In this document: piece by piece, positions 30,682 to 39,989 of the stretch | Position numbering within the stretch: position 1 is the stretch's first letter | How the letters are laid out: every line of letters starts with the position of its first letter | Origin: Hydrogenobacter thermophilus TK-6 | GTDB taxonomy: Bacteria; Aquificota; Aquificia; Aquificales; Aquificaceae | Direction: 5' to 3' | Length of the DNA: 64,000 bases | Assembly (NCBI RefSeq): GCF_000010785.1 | Contig: NC_013799.1 | Span: 496,001-560,000 of the forward strand | Position numbers and translations under genes: made by a program | Notes under the pieces: generated by a model | Database searches by the model: none | The model's input: only the letters and a program-made list of their open reading frames with translations | What the model was told of the DNA's origin: nothing

Positions 30682-32301
30682 ATGATCGTTTCAGCGATAA
30701 ACTTTGCGGGTGTAGTGAATACCAAACCGCCCAATTCCCTTAATGCGAACGAATTGGTGAACTGCACAAACTTTTATGTAACTCCGTACGGCTCTTTAAA
30801 GGCGAGGAGAGGATTATCTCTGCTTGGTTCCCTTCCATCTGCAGATTTTAGATCCATCTGCTATTTTTCAAAGACCAATCTGTTGTATCTCGCAAGTGGG
30901 ACAACATTGTACAGTTTTGATCCTGCCAGCGGACGCTTTACTGTTATAGGCAATGTTGATACTCCAGAGTGCAGTTTCATTGAAGCCTTTGGTAAGTTGT
31001 GGATTGCGGACGGAGGCAAGTTAAAGTACTACGATGGAACTACATTCGGGACAGTTGACGATTTCATTTACAAGACACAAACGATAGGGACAGGGGACGG
31101 GACTACCACATCTTTTACGGGCACACTTGCTACGCCTGTAACTCCTTCCTCGGTTAGTGTTAGTTATACTGTAGGTAGCACTACTTACACCGCAGTTGAT
31201 GACGGGAAGGGAAATATTACAGGGGATTACATCAGTACAGGAACCGTAAATTATCAAACAGGTAGTATATCTCTTACTTTTTCTACCGCACCAGCTAATG
31301 GCACACAGATAAATGTAAAGTATTCCAATTCCGAAGTTATAAATGTTTTTGCTGACGATATAGCTTTTAAAGATGAACGAATTTATGTTGCTTACGGAAG
31401 CGATATATACATATCACTTGTGCGGGATCCTTCCGCGTGGTTTTTTATATCTGTAAACAAACAGGACGGTGCAAAAATAAAGGGGATTCATGTTTACTAT
31501 GACAAGCTTGTTATCTTCAAGGGCGATCCCAAACCTGCTATTTATATTCTCTCTGGATACAACTTACAGACTTACACATTGTCAAGAGTGGCGCAGCATG
31601 TTTCAGTAAATAACAAGTATTCCGTCAGGCCTTTCTTAGGGGATCTGTATTTTAACTGGGGAAGGTCTGTTTACGCTCTATCCAAGCTGTTGGGATACGG
31701 AGAAGTGGAGCCTGTCCCATTGACATTACACTTTGATACCTACGACACAACATCGCAGGAGCGCTTTGCGCTTCCCTTACCCGGTGAATATGTTATCTTC
31801 TTTCTTTCCAGATCCGATGCGCTACCCTTTGCTTTTACGCCTGAGAGGAACGCATGCACCTTCCTTAACTTTGCGGTTCCGTGTGTATGTGGCGTTGTGG
31901 TAGGAACTGATGTGTATTTAGCTGGCGGGGGTGGCGTCTTCAAGTTTGCACCTATAAATACTGACGCTGGAATAAACATCGCTTATAGTGTTGATTTTGC
32001 ACACATTGGGAATTACATAAACAACACACTGGTGAAACGCATTGCGATAAGGGTACTTCCATTCATGGATGGCGATCTGTCTGTATTTGTTAAAGGTAAA
32101 CGTGTTCTATTCACACAGATAACTCCCCCCTCAGTTTGGGACAGAGCGCTCTGGGATAGTGCGAGGTATGGTACAGATACAAACACCCCAATTTATAAGA
32201 GACAGGTCATCTTTGGGCGCACTTTAGACTTTACAATGCGCACAGGCACCCCCCTTGAATTGTTTGCGTTTGAAATAGACATGGAGGTGAAGCATGGCTG
32301 A
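30682..32301 (+). CDS. Packaged-DNA stabilisation / tail hub protein, beta-propeller-like
   Basis: 539 residues. Repeated beta-blades with short W/Y motifs (FYVTPYGSLKARRG, KLWIADGGKLKYYDGTTFG, DDIAFKDERIYVAYGSDIY, GVFKFAPINTDAG). This resembles P22 gp10 and T7 gp12-type proteins, which close the portal channel and carry the tail. A Thr/Ser-rich insert near 135-215 (GTGDGTTTSFTGTLATPV) looks like an added beta domain. It overlaps the next gene by 8 bases. Confidence 0.75.
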   Translation: MIVSAINFAGVVNTKPPNSLNANELVNCTNFYVTPYGSLKARRGLSLLGSLPSADFRSICYFSKTNLLYLASGTTLYSFDPASGRFTVIGNVDTPECSFIEAFGKLWIADGGKLKYYDGTTFGTVDDFIYKTQTIGTGDGTTTSFTGTLATPVTPSSVSVSYTVGSTTYTAVDDGKGNITGDYISTGTVNYQTGSISLTFSTAPANGTQINVKYSNSEVINVFADDIAFKDERIYVAYGSDIYISLVRDPSAWFFISVNKQDGAKIKGIHVYYDKLVIFKGDPKPAIYILSGYNLQTYTLSRVAQHVSVNNKYSVRPFLGDLYFNWGRSVYALSKLLGYGEVEPVPLTLHFDTYDTTSQERFALPLPGEYVIFFLSRSDALPFAFTPERNACTFLNFAVPCVCGVVVGTDVYLAGGGGVFKFAPINTDAGINIAYSVDFAHIGNYINNTLVKRIAIRVLPFMDGDLSVFVKGKRVLFTQITPPSVWDRALWDSARYGTDTNTPIYKRQVIFGRTLDFTMRTGTPLELFAFEIDMEVKHG

Positions 32302-32647
32302 TCCGATCGTCAGGCTGTATGATTTTCAGCCGGGAACAATTATAAAGAGTTCAGAGGTGGACAATGAACTGAATCAGCTTATCAGCTTTCTAAACAGGAT
32401 CTGGACTAACGGGAGCTGGGACGGGGTAGTCTGGAAATTGCTCGCTCAGTATGTAAGTAGTGATAACTGGACAGTGAGCGACCTCCGCACCTTTCTTGCT
32501 GCCGCGCACAATCCAGATGGGACTATTAAGAGCGATGGAATAAGCGATGCGTTGATATACGCTCATAATCATGACTCCACAGCGCACCCTGAGGTGCAAT
32601 CCGCACTGAGCCTTTTAAGTGCAGGCGTTGCCTTCTTTATGAGTTAG
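32294..32647 (+). CDS. Small tail-associated protein (hypothetical)
   Basis: 117 residues. MADPIVRLYDFQPGTIIKSSEVDNELNQLI resembles the N-termini of podovirus tail-fibre or head-fibre proteins, which attach to the tail hub. A Trp-rich middle and an AHNHDSTAHPE metal-like His cluster follow. The receptor-binding part is absent, so it could be an adaptor for a fibre. Start site GGAGGTGAAGC. Confidence 0.6.
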   Translation: MADPIVRLYDFQPGTIIKSSEVDNELNQLISFLNRIWTNGSWDGVVWKLLAQYVSSDNWTVSDLRTFLAAAHNPDGTIKSDGISDALIYAHNHDSTAHPEVQSALSLLSAGVAFFMS

Positions 32648-32657
32648 GAGGGGGAAG

Positions 32658-32921
32658 ATGCTGGCGATTGCAAGTCTGAATAACCAGACAGATGTGGTAA
32701 TTTACACTGCTCCTGCCGGTAAAACGGTATTTGCATTTGTTGATATTTACGCTGTTTCTTCAACAAACATTACGCTGAAGATCAACAACACAGTTTTTCT
32801 TAGTCAGCCCCTCTCCGCTGGTGTTAGCTTGTCCATAAAATTGATACTAAACGGGGGAGACAGCATAACAGCCTCCTCCACAGGTCAGGCTAACTTTTTT
32901 GTTCACGGTATAGTTCAGTAG
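32658..32921 (+). CDS. Small beta-rich virion-region protein
   Basis: 87 residues composed of strands with Ser/Thr/Asn-rich turns (MLAIASLNNQTDVVIYTAPAGKTVFAFVDIYAVSSTNITL in pieces; AGVSLSIKLILNGGDSI). The fold looks like a small jelly-roll, as in decoration or fibre-tip proteins. Start site TAGGAGGGGGAAG. No family recognised. Confidence 0.55.
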   Translation: MLAIASLNNQTDVVIYTAPAGKTVFAFVDIYAVSSTNITLKINNTVFLSQPLSAGVSLSIKLILNGGDSITASSTGQANFFVHGIVQ

Positions 32922-32931
32922 GAGGTTAACA

Positions 32932-33870
32932 ATGGGTTGGGTACCTGGTTGGGAAATTGATCCAGCAGATGTAGGTTGGGATACAGGCGGTTCTCGGTAC
33001 TTCAGCATAAACAAAGATTTTGTGGACTGGGTACAGCAGAATCGCCCCGATCTGTACAATGCCGCAGTAAACCTTATTGATAAGGCGGGGGCAGTACAGG
33101 AAAGAAGTAATGGGCCGGCATCATGGTATAACATAGATTTTGCTTCTCCAGCAGCAAAGGGAGCCTTTAGTGATATTTATCGTGCAGCTACGCAAGCATA
33201 TACAGCAGCTGCATTCGGAACTACCCCCGAAGCTCTCTATGGTCCTGGTGCGGGGCAGATTGGGAGTAGCAGGGGTGGATATTATGGCGGCGGGGGTGGA
33301 TATTACGGCGGTGGCGGCGGTGGCATGTATGTCGCCACTTCGGGTGGGCAGAGCCTCTCTGGGAACGTGAACTTTTCCGGTCTTTACCCACCTATTCTGC
33401 AACAACTTGCTGACTTCCAACTCAGGCTTATGTCATCCCCAGAATTCCAGGATGTATTCAACACCATCCTTGGAGGGGGGGTAAACTCAAAAACGCTTTC
33501 TGCTTTTAATGATGTAAATAATAAACTTATAGAAAGCTGGAAAGATTTAACCCGCCCTGTCTTTCAGACAAATATACTTGGTGCGATAGAGGGGTTGGCA
33601 AATAGAGGAGTGCTGGACAGCTCGGTAGCGAAGGGGCTACTGGGGAGCATTAGCAGTGAGTACATGACACAGCTTTCCAACTATGCTACACAGCTATTGC
33701 GTGATGCATACGAAAAGGCATACTCCCAACCCTTCAGCGCAGTCAAGGCTTTAATACCATTTATGTCATTGGCACAGGTAAGTGGGGGGGGAGGCACGAG
33801 CAGTTCGTCATCGTATTCTTACAACCCCGCTCCACTTGTAGGATTGCTTACTTCCCTAATAGGCTTATAG
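32932..33870 (+). CDS. Gly/Tyr-rich virion-region protein
   Basis: 312 residues. The N-terminal part has MGWVPGWEIDPADVGWDTGG. A striking Gly/Tyr tract (GGYYGGGGGYYGGGGGGMY, about 115-133) forms a flexible hinge, followed by a helical part (YPPILQQLADFQLRLMSSPEF; EGLANRGVLDSSVAKGLLGS). The C-terminal helical region resembles proteins ejected with DNA. Start site TAGGAGGTTAACA. The function is inferred only from position. Confidence 0.55.
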   Translation: MGWVPGWEIDPADVGWDTGGSRYFSINKDFVDWVQQNRPDLYNAAVNLIDKAGAVQERSNGPASWYNIDFASPAAKGAFSDIYRAATQAYTAAAFGTTPEALYGPGAGQIGSSRGGYYGGGGGYYGGGGGGMYVATSGGQSLSGNVNFSGLYPPILQQLADFQLRLMSSPEFQDVFNTILGGGVNSKTLSAFNDVNNKLIESWKDLTRPVFQTNILGAIEGLANRGVLDSSVAKGLLGSISSEYMTQLSNYATQLLRDAYEKAYSQPFSAVKALIPFMSLAQVSGGGGTSSSSSYSYNPAPLVGLLTSLIGL

Positions 33871-33880
33871 GAGGGGTATG

Positions 33881-34579
33881 ATGGATTTTGGTCTCGGTCT
33901 CGCTTTAGGTCTCGGTTCCACATTGCTTGGGGGTTTGCTCGGTGGGGGTGATGCTCCAGAAACGAGTAGCTATTTTATCCCAAAACCTCAGGGATATGCA
34001 AACTTAGCCAGATATTATCAGGGTATTCTAACAAAGATGCTCAACGATATGCTTGATATTCAGGCTCCAATCCCCGGGGACAACTCTACTCCCATCGGTG
34101 ATCAACCACAGCCTATGCCAAGAATAACCTCTTCACGCCTCCCACAACTCAGAGATAATATAAAAACCGCCTTTGATGTGCTGGTCTCCGGTACTCCCTA
34201 CTTTGACGCTTCTCAGCTGAAGGCGTGGGAGAATCTTCCCACCGTTGATGTGCTTGGCATGAAGATACCTGTATATGGTGTGGGTAGAGCAAGAGCAAGG
34301 ATGTTAAATGAAGCGCTGGGCTTGATGGCAAATCAGCTTGCGCTTGATCAGCAACAGAAGGAGCGATATTTAAAGAATGTTCTGACACCCATTGATGTTA
34401 TGAATTTTCTCTTTCAGATTCCCCTCTCCTATTCCAGAGAAGCTGAATTCCCCATATCCGCAGGCGTGGTTCAGTATCCCAGCATGTCCACCACGCTTGG
34501 TGGATTGCTGTCAGGTTTTGGGCAGGGATTACTGCAGTACACGCTTATGAACAATTTGCTTAGGGGGATAGGAGGTTAA
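33881..34579 (+). CDS. Hypothetical virion protein with an N-terminal membrane segment
   Basis: 232 residues. A short hydrophobic, Gly/Leu-rich N-terminus (MDFGLGLALGLGSTLLGGLLGGG) looks like a membrane-inserting segment, which suits a protein ejected into the envelope. The rest is helical (RMLNEALGLMANQLALDQQQ). The second of two ATGs is used because it lies 6 bases after AGGAGG. No family recognised. Confidence 0.6.
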   Translation: MDFGLGLALGLGSTLLGGLLGGGDAPETSSYFIPKPQGYANLARYYQGILTKMLNDMLDIQAPIPGDNSTPIGDQPQPMPRITSSRLPQLRDNIKTAFDVLVSGTPYFDASQLKAWENLPTVDVLGMKIPVYGVGRARARMLNEALGLMANQLALDQQQKERYLKNVLTPIDVMNFLFQIPLSYSREAEFPISAGVVQYPSMSTTLGGLLSGFGQGLLQYTLMNNLLRGIGG

Positions 34580-34582
34580 GCT

Positions 34583-35617
34583 ATGGATTACTTTGGACAG
34601 TACATGCAGATGGGGAGAGGATTACTCGCACCCATAGTGGATACCATACAGCGCCTTGCACTTATGAAATTACAACAGCAAGAACAGATGTCAGCATTGC
34701 AAAAGAGGGCTGAGATTGTACAAAATCTGGCAAGTCAGCTTACTTCAAGTCTTCCTTCCGATACAGAAACTAAGATAGAGAATCCACCATCTTTTACATT
34801 ACCTACCCCCACCCTCTTTAAACCTTCTTCTGTATCTACAGTCCCTCAACCTTCTAAGATAACTGAACAACCTAAATCACCGACAGAATATGCGCAGGAA
34901 CTGTATGAGAAGACTTTACCCATTCTTGCTCAAGCTAATGTGTACGGATTGGACTTCTCCCCCATGCTAAGCAATCTGATAAAGAAACAGGAAGAAACTT
35001 TTCAATCATTAAACAAGTTTCAGACCATGACAAAAGTTCTTCCTAAGCTGTTCCCTGACATGGATCAAAACACCGCAAGCTACTTAGCTCTCGGTATAGC
35101 TCAGGGCGACATATCAGTTAAGGATATTAAAGATCTTAGAAAGAAAGATGTACAGTTTATACAGGCGAAGAGTGCTGACGGCACGGTGTATGTGCTCGGA
35201 TTTGATAAGGATTCAGGTGGTCAGGTATTCTCTGCAAAAATACAGCCCGACCTTAATCTACTTCAGCAAATTACTTCCGTAAAAGAGGGGGCAATACTGC
35301 GCAGAGAGCTTGCATTAGAAGGTGCACGACACGCAAACAGGATGGCTGAAATACAGTTAGAGAAGAGTCTTCAGAACAATGATACAAAGTATCAGCATGT
35401 AAAAATAAGAGTACCTGCAAGTCAGGAGGAGATTAAACAAAATCCGGTCCTGGGTGTGCAGGGTAAAGAGATTCCAGCTCTGTTTGACCCCCGCAGTGGT
35501 AATTTCTACGATCCTGTCACAAAACAACAAATAGATCCACGCACTGGCAGTCCTGTTTCTCAAAGTCCAAATACGAGGCAACCCGCAAGGAGCGTTTTTG
35601 ATCTCTACAGGAGGTAG
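34583..35617 (+). CDS. Hypothetical virion protein, probable ejection protein
   Basis: 344 residues. Gln-rich helices at the N-terminus (ALMKLQQQEQMSALQKRAEIVQNL), a Pro/Ser/Thr-rich linker (about 60-105) and a helical middle. The C-terminus holds DPRSGNFYDPVTKQQIDPRTG, a short internal repeat of DPRxG. It lies just before the 1141-residue protein and after the membrane-segment protein, so a role in DNA delivery is likely. Start site AGGAGGTTAAGCT. Confidence 0.6.
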   Translation: MDYFGQYMQMGRGLLAPIVDTIQRLALMKLQQQEQMSALQKRAEIVQNLASQLTSSLPSDTETKIENPPSFTLPTPTLFKPSSVSTVPQPSKITEQPKSPTEYAQELYEKTLPILAQANVYGLDFSPMLSNLIKKQEETFQSLNKFQTMTKVLPKLFPDMDQNTASYLALGIAQGDISVKDIKDLRKKDVQFIQAKSADGTVYVLGFDKDSGGQVFSAKIQPDLNLLQQITSVKEGAILRRELALEGARHANRMAEIQLEKSLQNNDTKYQHVKIRVPASQEEIKQNPVLGVQGKEIPALFDPRSGNFYDPVTKQQIDPRTGSPVSQSPNTRQPARSVFDLYRR

Positions 35618-35619
35618 TC

Positions 35620-38600
35620 ATGCCCAACCTTGAGCAAGTGCTTAGTTATCTTGATCCTGCTTTCGCAAACGCAAGTCAGGAACAGAGAAATGCAATATTA
35701 AACGACTTAAAGGGAAATCCTCAAAAGATTGATAAAGTCCTGAGCTACTTAGACCCACAGTACGCAAAGGCTCCTCCTGAGATGAAAACCAAGATACTTA
35801 AAGACTTAAGCGGTGTGTCTCTTCCTGAAAAGATAGGGCGAGCCTTTGCTTATGGCGCAGGCGAGCTGGCTGAGGATATGGGACAGATACTTAAAAAGGG
35901 GAGGGGGCTTGTAGAAAAGCTACCCTTTGTACCTAAAACGCAGGGGCAAGGACTTGCAGAAACTCTTATACAGCTCGGACAGGAAGCTAAAAGCTACTGG
36001 ATACCAGAGCAATACAAGGAAGTGTATGATTTCCCTGGCTCATCCATAGTTCAAGAAATACCATCCCTTATTGGCTTTTCACCCGTTCTGAAGACGGGAG
36101 GTGCGGTTGGTAAAGCTATAGCACGGAAGCTCGGTCAAAAAGGGTTAACCGAAGCTATTGCTGAAAATGTTGGCGCTGGACTTGGCTATTCAGCAACTCA
36201 GGCGACAAGCGGAGATTACACCGGTCAGGATGTTTTAACGCAGACAGCGCTTGATGTTGGGGTGGGTGCTGGTGGTTATACTGTAGGAAAATGGCTGAGT
36301 AGTCTTCTTAAGGGTAAAACCCCCGAGCAGGCGGTAAAGGTTCTTGATACTCTTGAGGCTAAACTGCCCGAAGGAGAGCAGAAGGAGGCGGTAAAGCTTG
36401 TAAAGCAGAAGTTGATTAAGAAAAGTCCCCAGCCTGCTGAAACCACAGCAACTCCAGCCGAGACAGTAATACAAAAGCCTACAATTGAAGAGCTGACTGT
36501 AAAGGGAAACGAAAAGCCTGTTTCTGACGAGGTTTTAAATTTCTACGCAGGCGGACCTTCCACAGAGCAGTTAAAAGGGCTAACCAAGGTTCCCGAAGAC
36601 CCGCTAACTTATGCAAAAGATCTGGGAGTGGAGAAGCCTGCTAAGGAGGCAAGGGCAGGCATCTTTGCGAACGCTAAACGGTGGGTCTTACCTCAGTATG
36701 AGTGGTTAAAAGAAACCCCGGAGACTGCAAGTGTGTACAGGGCTGCGAAAGACTACACAGAGGGATTTGAAAAGGATATAAAGACATGGCTACAGGACAG
36801 ACTTGGGCAGATAAAGGAAACGATAAAAAACCTGCCTGATGAAGACCGTGCCAAGATTGTGGACTATGTAGAGGGTAAAACAAAGGAACTGCCTGAAAGT
36901 TATAAACCTGTAGCCAATCAGATAAGGCAATACCTGGATGACATTTACAATTACGCAAAAGGGCAGGGACTGAATATTTCTTACAGAAAAGATTACTTCC
37001 CCCACATTTTTGATGGACACATAAGGGTTCAGGTGGGTGATGAGTTTAAGTCTGCTAAAACTTGGGATGAAGCGTTAGAAATTGCAAAAAAGGGGATTGA
37101 TGAGGGGCAGCAGGTAAACATAAAAGCGATGCTTCCTCCCAGCATCTACGAGCTAAGGATAACAAACCCCCGTTTCTGGTCGCTGGTAAATGAGCTGAAA
37201 GATGGCGTTGAGTTAACAACGGAAGAGGTAAAGGGTCTTTTGCAGGAGGCAGGTATAGGCAGGAGACCCAAATACAGGTTTGTGAGCAACCTTCTGGAGA
37301 GAAAATACGATATAGATGGTTATATAAAAGACCCTGAGGTTGCTCTGCCTATCTACACCTTCAATATCATCAAAAAGATACATCAGGACAGATTTTTAAG
37401 TGAGTTTGAAAAAGGCTACGAGCAGATTAAAGACCCCAGGCTGAGAAGGATGCTTGATGAGTACAAGACGCAGGTTCTGGGCTATCCCACAAAGCCTGAA
37501 GAAGTAGCAGCAGATACAATAAACGCTTTTCTTAAAACTCCCTTTGGCAGGTGGTTTCTTGACAAGCTTGGCAGGTCAGTAGGCACAGAGGTATCTCCTT
37601 ACGATGTGAGAAGAATAGCGGGACAAACAAACTACTGGCTGAATTATCTACCCGATCTTGGTCTGTCTATTAGCTCAGCTCTTGTCAACTCTACACAAAC
37701 GCTTACCAACACATTACCTATTCTGGGTGCTAAAAAGTCTGCGCTGGCTGGTATGCTGAAATACACAAGGGCGCTCTTGACAGATAACGAACAGATTAAA
37801 AAAGAGCTCTTTGACGCAGGCATACTGACGGAAAGCTCCTTTGAAGGACTGAGATTTAGTCTCAGCGGGCTTAAAGACCTGCCCATGTCCCTCTTTTCGG
37901 GTGTGGAGGTTCTAAACCGTGTTGCAACCTACGGGGCTGCGAAGGAATACGGATTAAGAGAAGGCACCGAGGGAATGTTAAAAACTCTTAATAAGCTTCT
38001 TGGTGTGCCTGAGCATGACCCTCTTTACAAGCTTATACAGTCTAATGTTCCACTTGAGAAGAAGGCAACGGAGTTTGCAAAAGAGGTGGTGGATAAAACC
38101 CAGTTTCGGTATGAGAAGTTTCAAAACCCAAGAGCATTGGGGAGCCTTAGCAAGCTTGCGCTTCCATATAAAACATATTTAATTAACCAGCTTCTGCTGA
38201 GCTACAGGATGCTCACGGGCGCTAAAGCTAACCCGAGGGAAGCCATCCTTTTCTTTGCTGCCCCCGTTTTGCTTGCGGGCAAAGACGGAAACCCTCTAAC
38301 TGCGTGGACATGGGGCGCTCTCAATGAGCTTTACGGACACATAACAGGAAAGGATCTGGAGGAAGACATAAAGGACAAACTTGGCAAGGCTGGGGATGTT
38401 CTTCTGGAGGGTCTGCCAAAGCAGGTGGGTGTGGATATAAGGGGGGCTGTAAAGCTGGACTTTCCCAATCCCTTTGACGAAAGGTTTTACGGCAGACCAG
38501 GAAGGATTTTGAAAGATGTTTATGACATAGCAAAGGGAGAAAAGGGAACTGATGCGCTTAAAGAAGAGCTTACCCCGAAGTTTGTAAAGAGTATAAGCCA

Positions 38601-39045
38601 AGCTTATGACATTATAAGGAGCGGTTATGTTAAGGATAATAAGGGTAGGGTGATAAAGGAGGGGGACTGGAAAGATGCGCTGCTTACCAGTTTGGGTGTA
38701 AAGCCCACTGAATACTACGACTTTCTGGAGAAAAAAGACCTCATCTACAAGATGGAGAAGAAGTTTAAAAATGACTACGAACCACTCATAAACGAATACA
38801 CGGACAGCATTATAAGCGGTGATGAGGATAGACGGAGAGACTCATTGAAGAGTATAAACTCTGCGCTTCAGGAGCTAAACAATAAGATACAAAATTCTGA
38901 AGGGCAAAGGCAGAAGGCTTACCTGTATCTTTACCTGAGACTTGCAGGTGCGCTAAAAGATGAAAGTTTGATAAGGCGAATGAAAGAAAGGCTCGCCCCC
39001 TCTTCGGGAGATAAATACAAACAAATGCTTATTCAGGAAGAATAA
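35620..39045 (+). CDS. Very large internal virion / ejection protein
   Basis: 1141 residues. The N-terminus has a tandem repeat of about 38 residues (VLSYLDPAFANASQEQRNAI and VLSYLDPQYAKAPPEMKTKI). A Gly/Ala-rich region, possibly membrane-active, follows at about 135-225 and then long helices. No lysozyme or transglycosylase signature was seen. T7 gp16 and related proteins of this size form the channel for DNA entry, which is the likely role. Start site CAGGAGGTAGTC. Confidence 0.65.
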   Translation: MPNLEQVLSYLDPAFANASQEQRNAILNDLKGNPQKIDKVLSYLDPQYAKAPPEMKTKILKDLSGVSLPEKIGRAFAYGAGELAEDMGQILKKGRGLVEKLPFVPKTQGQGLAETLIQLGQEAKSYWIPEQYKEVYDFPGSSIVQEIPSLIGFSPVLKTGGAVGKAIARKLGQKGLTEAIAENVGAGLGYSATQATSGDYTGQDVLTQTALDVGVGAGGYTVGKWLSSLLKGKTPEQAVKVLDTLEAKLPEGEQKEAVKLVKQKLIKKSPQPAETTATPAETVIQKPTIEELTVKGNEKPVSDEVLNFYAGGPSTEQLKGLTKVPEDPLTYAKDLGVEKPAKEARAGIFANAKRWVLPQYEWLKETPETASVYRAAKDYTEGFEKDIKTWLQDRLGQIKETIKNLPDEDRAKIVDYVEGKTKELPESYKPVANQIRQYLDDIYNYAKGQGLNISYRKDYFPHIFDGHIRVQVGDEFKSAKTWDEALEIAKKGIDEGQQVNIKAMLPPSIYELRITNPRFWSLVNELKDGVELTTEEVKGLLQEAGIGRRPKYRFVSNLLERKYDIDGYIKDPEVALPIYTFNIIKKIHQDRFLSEFEKGYEQIKDPRLRRMLDEYKTQVLGYPTKPEEVAADTINAFLKTPFGRWFLDKLGRSVGTEVSPYDVRRIAGQTNYWLNYLPDLGLSISSALVNSTQTLTNTLPILGAKKSALAGMLKYTRALLTDNEQIKKELFDAGILTESSFEGLRFSLSGLKDLPMSLFSGVEVLNRVATYGAAKEYGLREGTEGMLKTLNKLLGVPEHDPLYKLIQSNVPLEKKATEFAKEVVDKTQFRYEKFQNPRALGSLSKLALPYKTYLINQLLLSYRMLTGAKANPREAILFFAAPVLLAGKDGNPLTAWTWGALNELYGHITGKDLEEDIKDKLGKAGDVLLEGLPKQVGVDIRGAVKLDFPNPFDERFYGRPGRILKDVYDIAKGEKGTDALKEELTPKFVKSISQAYDIIRSGYVKDNKGRVIKEGDWKDALLTSLGVKPTEYYDFLEKKDLIYKMEKKFKNDYEPLINEYTDSIISGDEDRRRDSLKSINSALQELNNKIQNSEGQRQKAYLYLYLRLAGALKDESLIRRMKERLAPSSGDKYKQMLIQEE

Positions 39046-39061
39046 AAGGAGGTGTTTAAAC

Positions 39062-39343
39062 ATGTGGCAAGTCATCTTAGCTATGGTACCGTGGGAGAAG
39101 CTCATTCTGTATGTGTTTGCTCAGCTCACAGGGCTGTCAGGAGAGCTGATTAACAAGCTTGTCCCCCGCGCAGTGGACCTTGTGATTGAAATAGAAAAAC
39201 AGCTGGGGGATAAGCCGGGCAAAGAGAAGGCGGAATACTTCAATAGTAAGTTGAGGGAGATACTCGGCGGAATGTCGGAGTTTGTAATCAACTTACTCCG
39301 TGAGCTTGCTGTGGCATACGCAAAGAAGAAGAAGCTCATTTGA
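39062..39343 (+). CDS. Small hypothetical protein of the lysis region
   Basis: 93 residues. A hydrophobic N-terminal helix (MWQVILAMVPWEKLILYVFAQL) and an amphipathic rest with KQLGDKPGKEKAEYF and a basic end (AYAKKKKLI). It could be a membrane-associated holin or antiholin-like protein by size and place. Start site AAAAGGAGGTGTTTAAAC. No family recognised. Confidence 0.55.
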   Translation: MWQVILAMVPWEKLILYVFAQLTGLSGELINKLVPRAVDLVIEIEKQLGDKPGKEKAEYFNSKLREILGGMSEFVINLLRELAVAYAKKKKLI

Positions 39344-39356
39344 GGAGGTGATGTTC

Positions 39357-39599
39357 ATGTTTGACTTACTGAGAAGACTTCTGGGACTTGCAAGTGCTTA
39401 TTCTTCTGCAGAAAGGCAATACGGCAAGAAGTGGTATAAAAGCAAAACCATATGGGTAAATCTCATAGCGTTCATTGCTCTACTGCTTTCTGAGAAGTTG
39501 GGAATAAGTCTTACGAAAGAAGAGCAGGGGGCTCTGCTTGTTGTTATCAATATTGCTCTGAGAATCATCACAAAGGAGCCTATCGTATGGAGCGACTGA
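39357..39599 (+). CDS. Holin-like membrane protein
   Basis: 80 residues. A basic start (FDLLRRLLG) is followed by SKTIWVNLIAFIALLLSEKLG and GALLVVINIALRIITKEPIVW, the pattern of small phage holins with two helices. The ATG at 39357 is 8 bases after GAGGAGG; the ATG at 39351 is too close. It lies before the endolysin and overlaps the next small gene by 13 bases. Confidence 0.65.
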   Translation: MFDLLRRLLGLASAYSSAERQYGKKWYKSKTIWVNLIAFIALLLSEKLGISLTKEEQGALLVVINIALRIITKEPIVWSD

Positions 39600-39754
39600 A
39601 AAAAGTCATAGAACGGTATAAAAACTCAAGGGTGAGGGTGGAAATAGGTTCGGAGACAGGCATGGAAGATAGTCCAGAATACAGGATACAGGAGGAGAAG
39701 AGGGGGAAGGGGATATTAAAGAAGTTGGGCATAAAGCTTACATTCCGTTTTTAG
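39587..39754 (+). CDS. Small basic protein overlapping the holin gene
   Basis: 55 residues (MERLKKVIERYKNSRVRVE ... GILKKLGIKLTFRF). The binding site AAAGGAG lies 8 bases ahead, and the gene starts inside the holin gene. It is strongly charged with no hydrophobic helix. The role is unknown; the position suggests regulation of lysis or a virion component. Confidence 0.55.
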   Translation: MERLKKVIERYKNSRVRVEIGSETGMEDSPEYRIQEEKRGKGILKKLGIKLTFRF

Positions 39755-39764
39755 GAGAAAAAAC

Positions 39765-39989
39765 ATGGGGAGAGAGATCAGCTACATCTGTGATGCGTGC
39801 GGTAGTGATTGCACAGAACATTACTACATTGTCTCGGTGGTGAGGAGGGGGGAGGGACACAGTGTTTTGCATGTGAACGGAGATGACCCTATTCTTTGTC
39901 CTGAGTGCGCTCTTTCTGTTATCACCCTTTTGTCTCATCTTGAGGGGATGGGGTGGAAGGAGGAGGAGGATGAAGACGACGGCTTTTGA
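39765..39989 (+). CDS. Small zinc-ribbon protein
   Basis: 74 residues. Two Cys pairs, CDAC at about 9-12 and CPEC at about 45-48, make a treble-clef or ribbon fold with an aromatic strand between (YYIVSVVRRGEG). The C-terminus is acidic (KEEEDEDDGF). Start site AGGAGAAAAAAC. It overlaps the endolysin start by 20 bases. Small phage zinc ribbons often bind nucleic acid or a host protein. Confidence 0.65.
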   Translation: MGREISYICDACGSDCTEHYYIVSVVRRGEGHSVLHVNGDDPILCPECALSVITLLSHLEGMGWKEEEDEDDGF

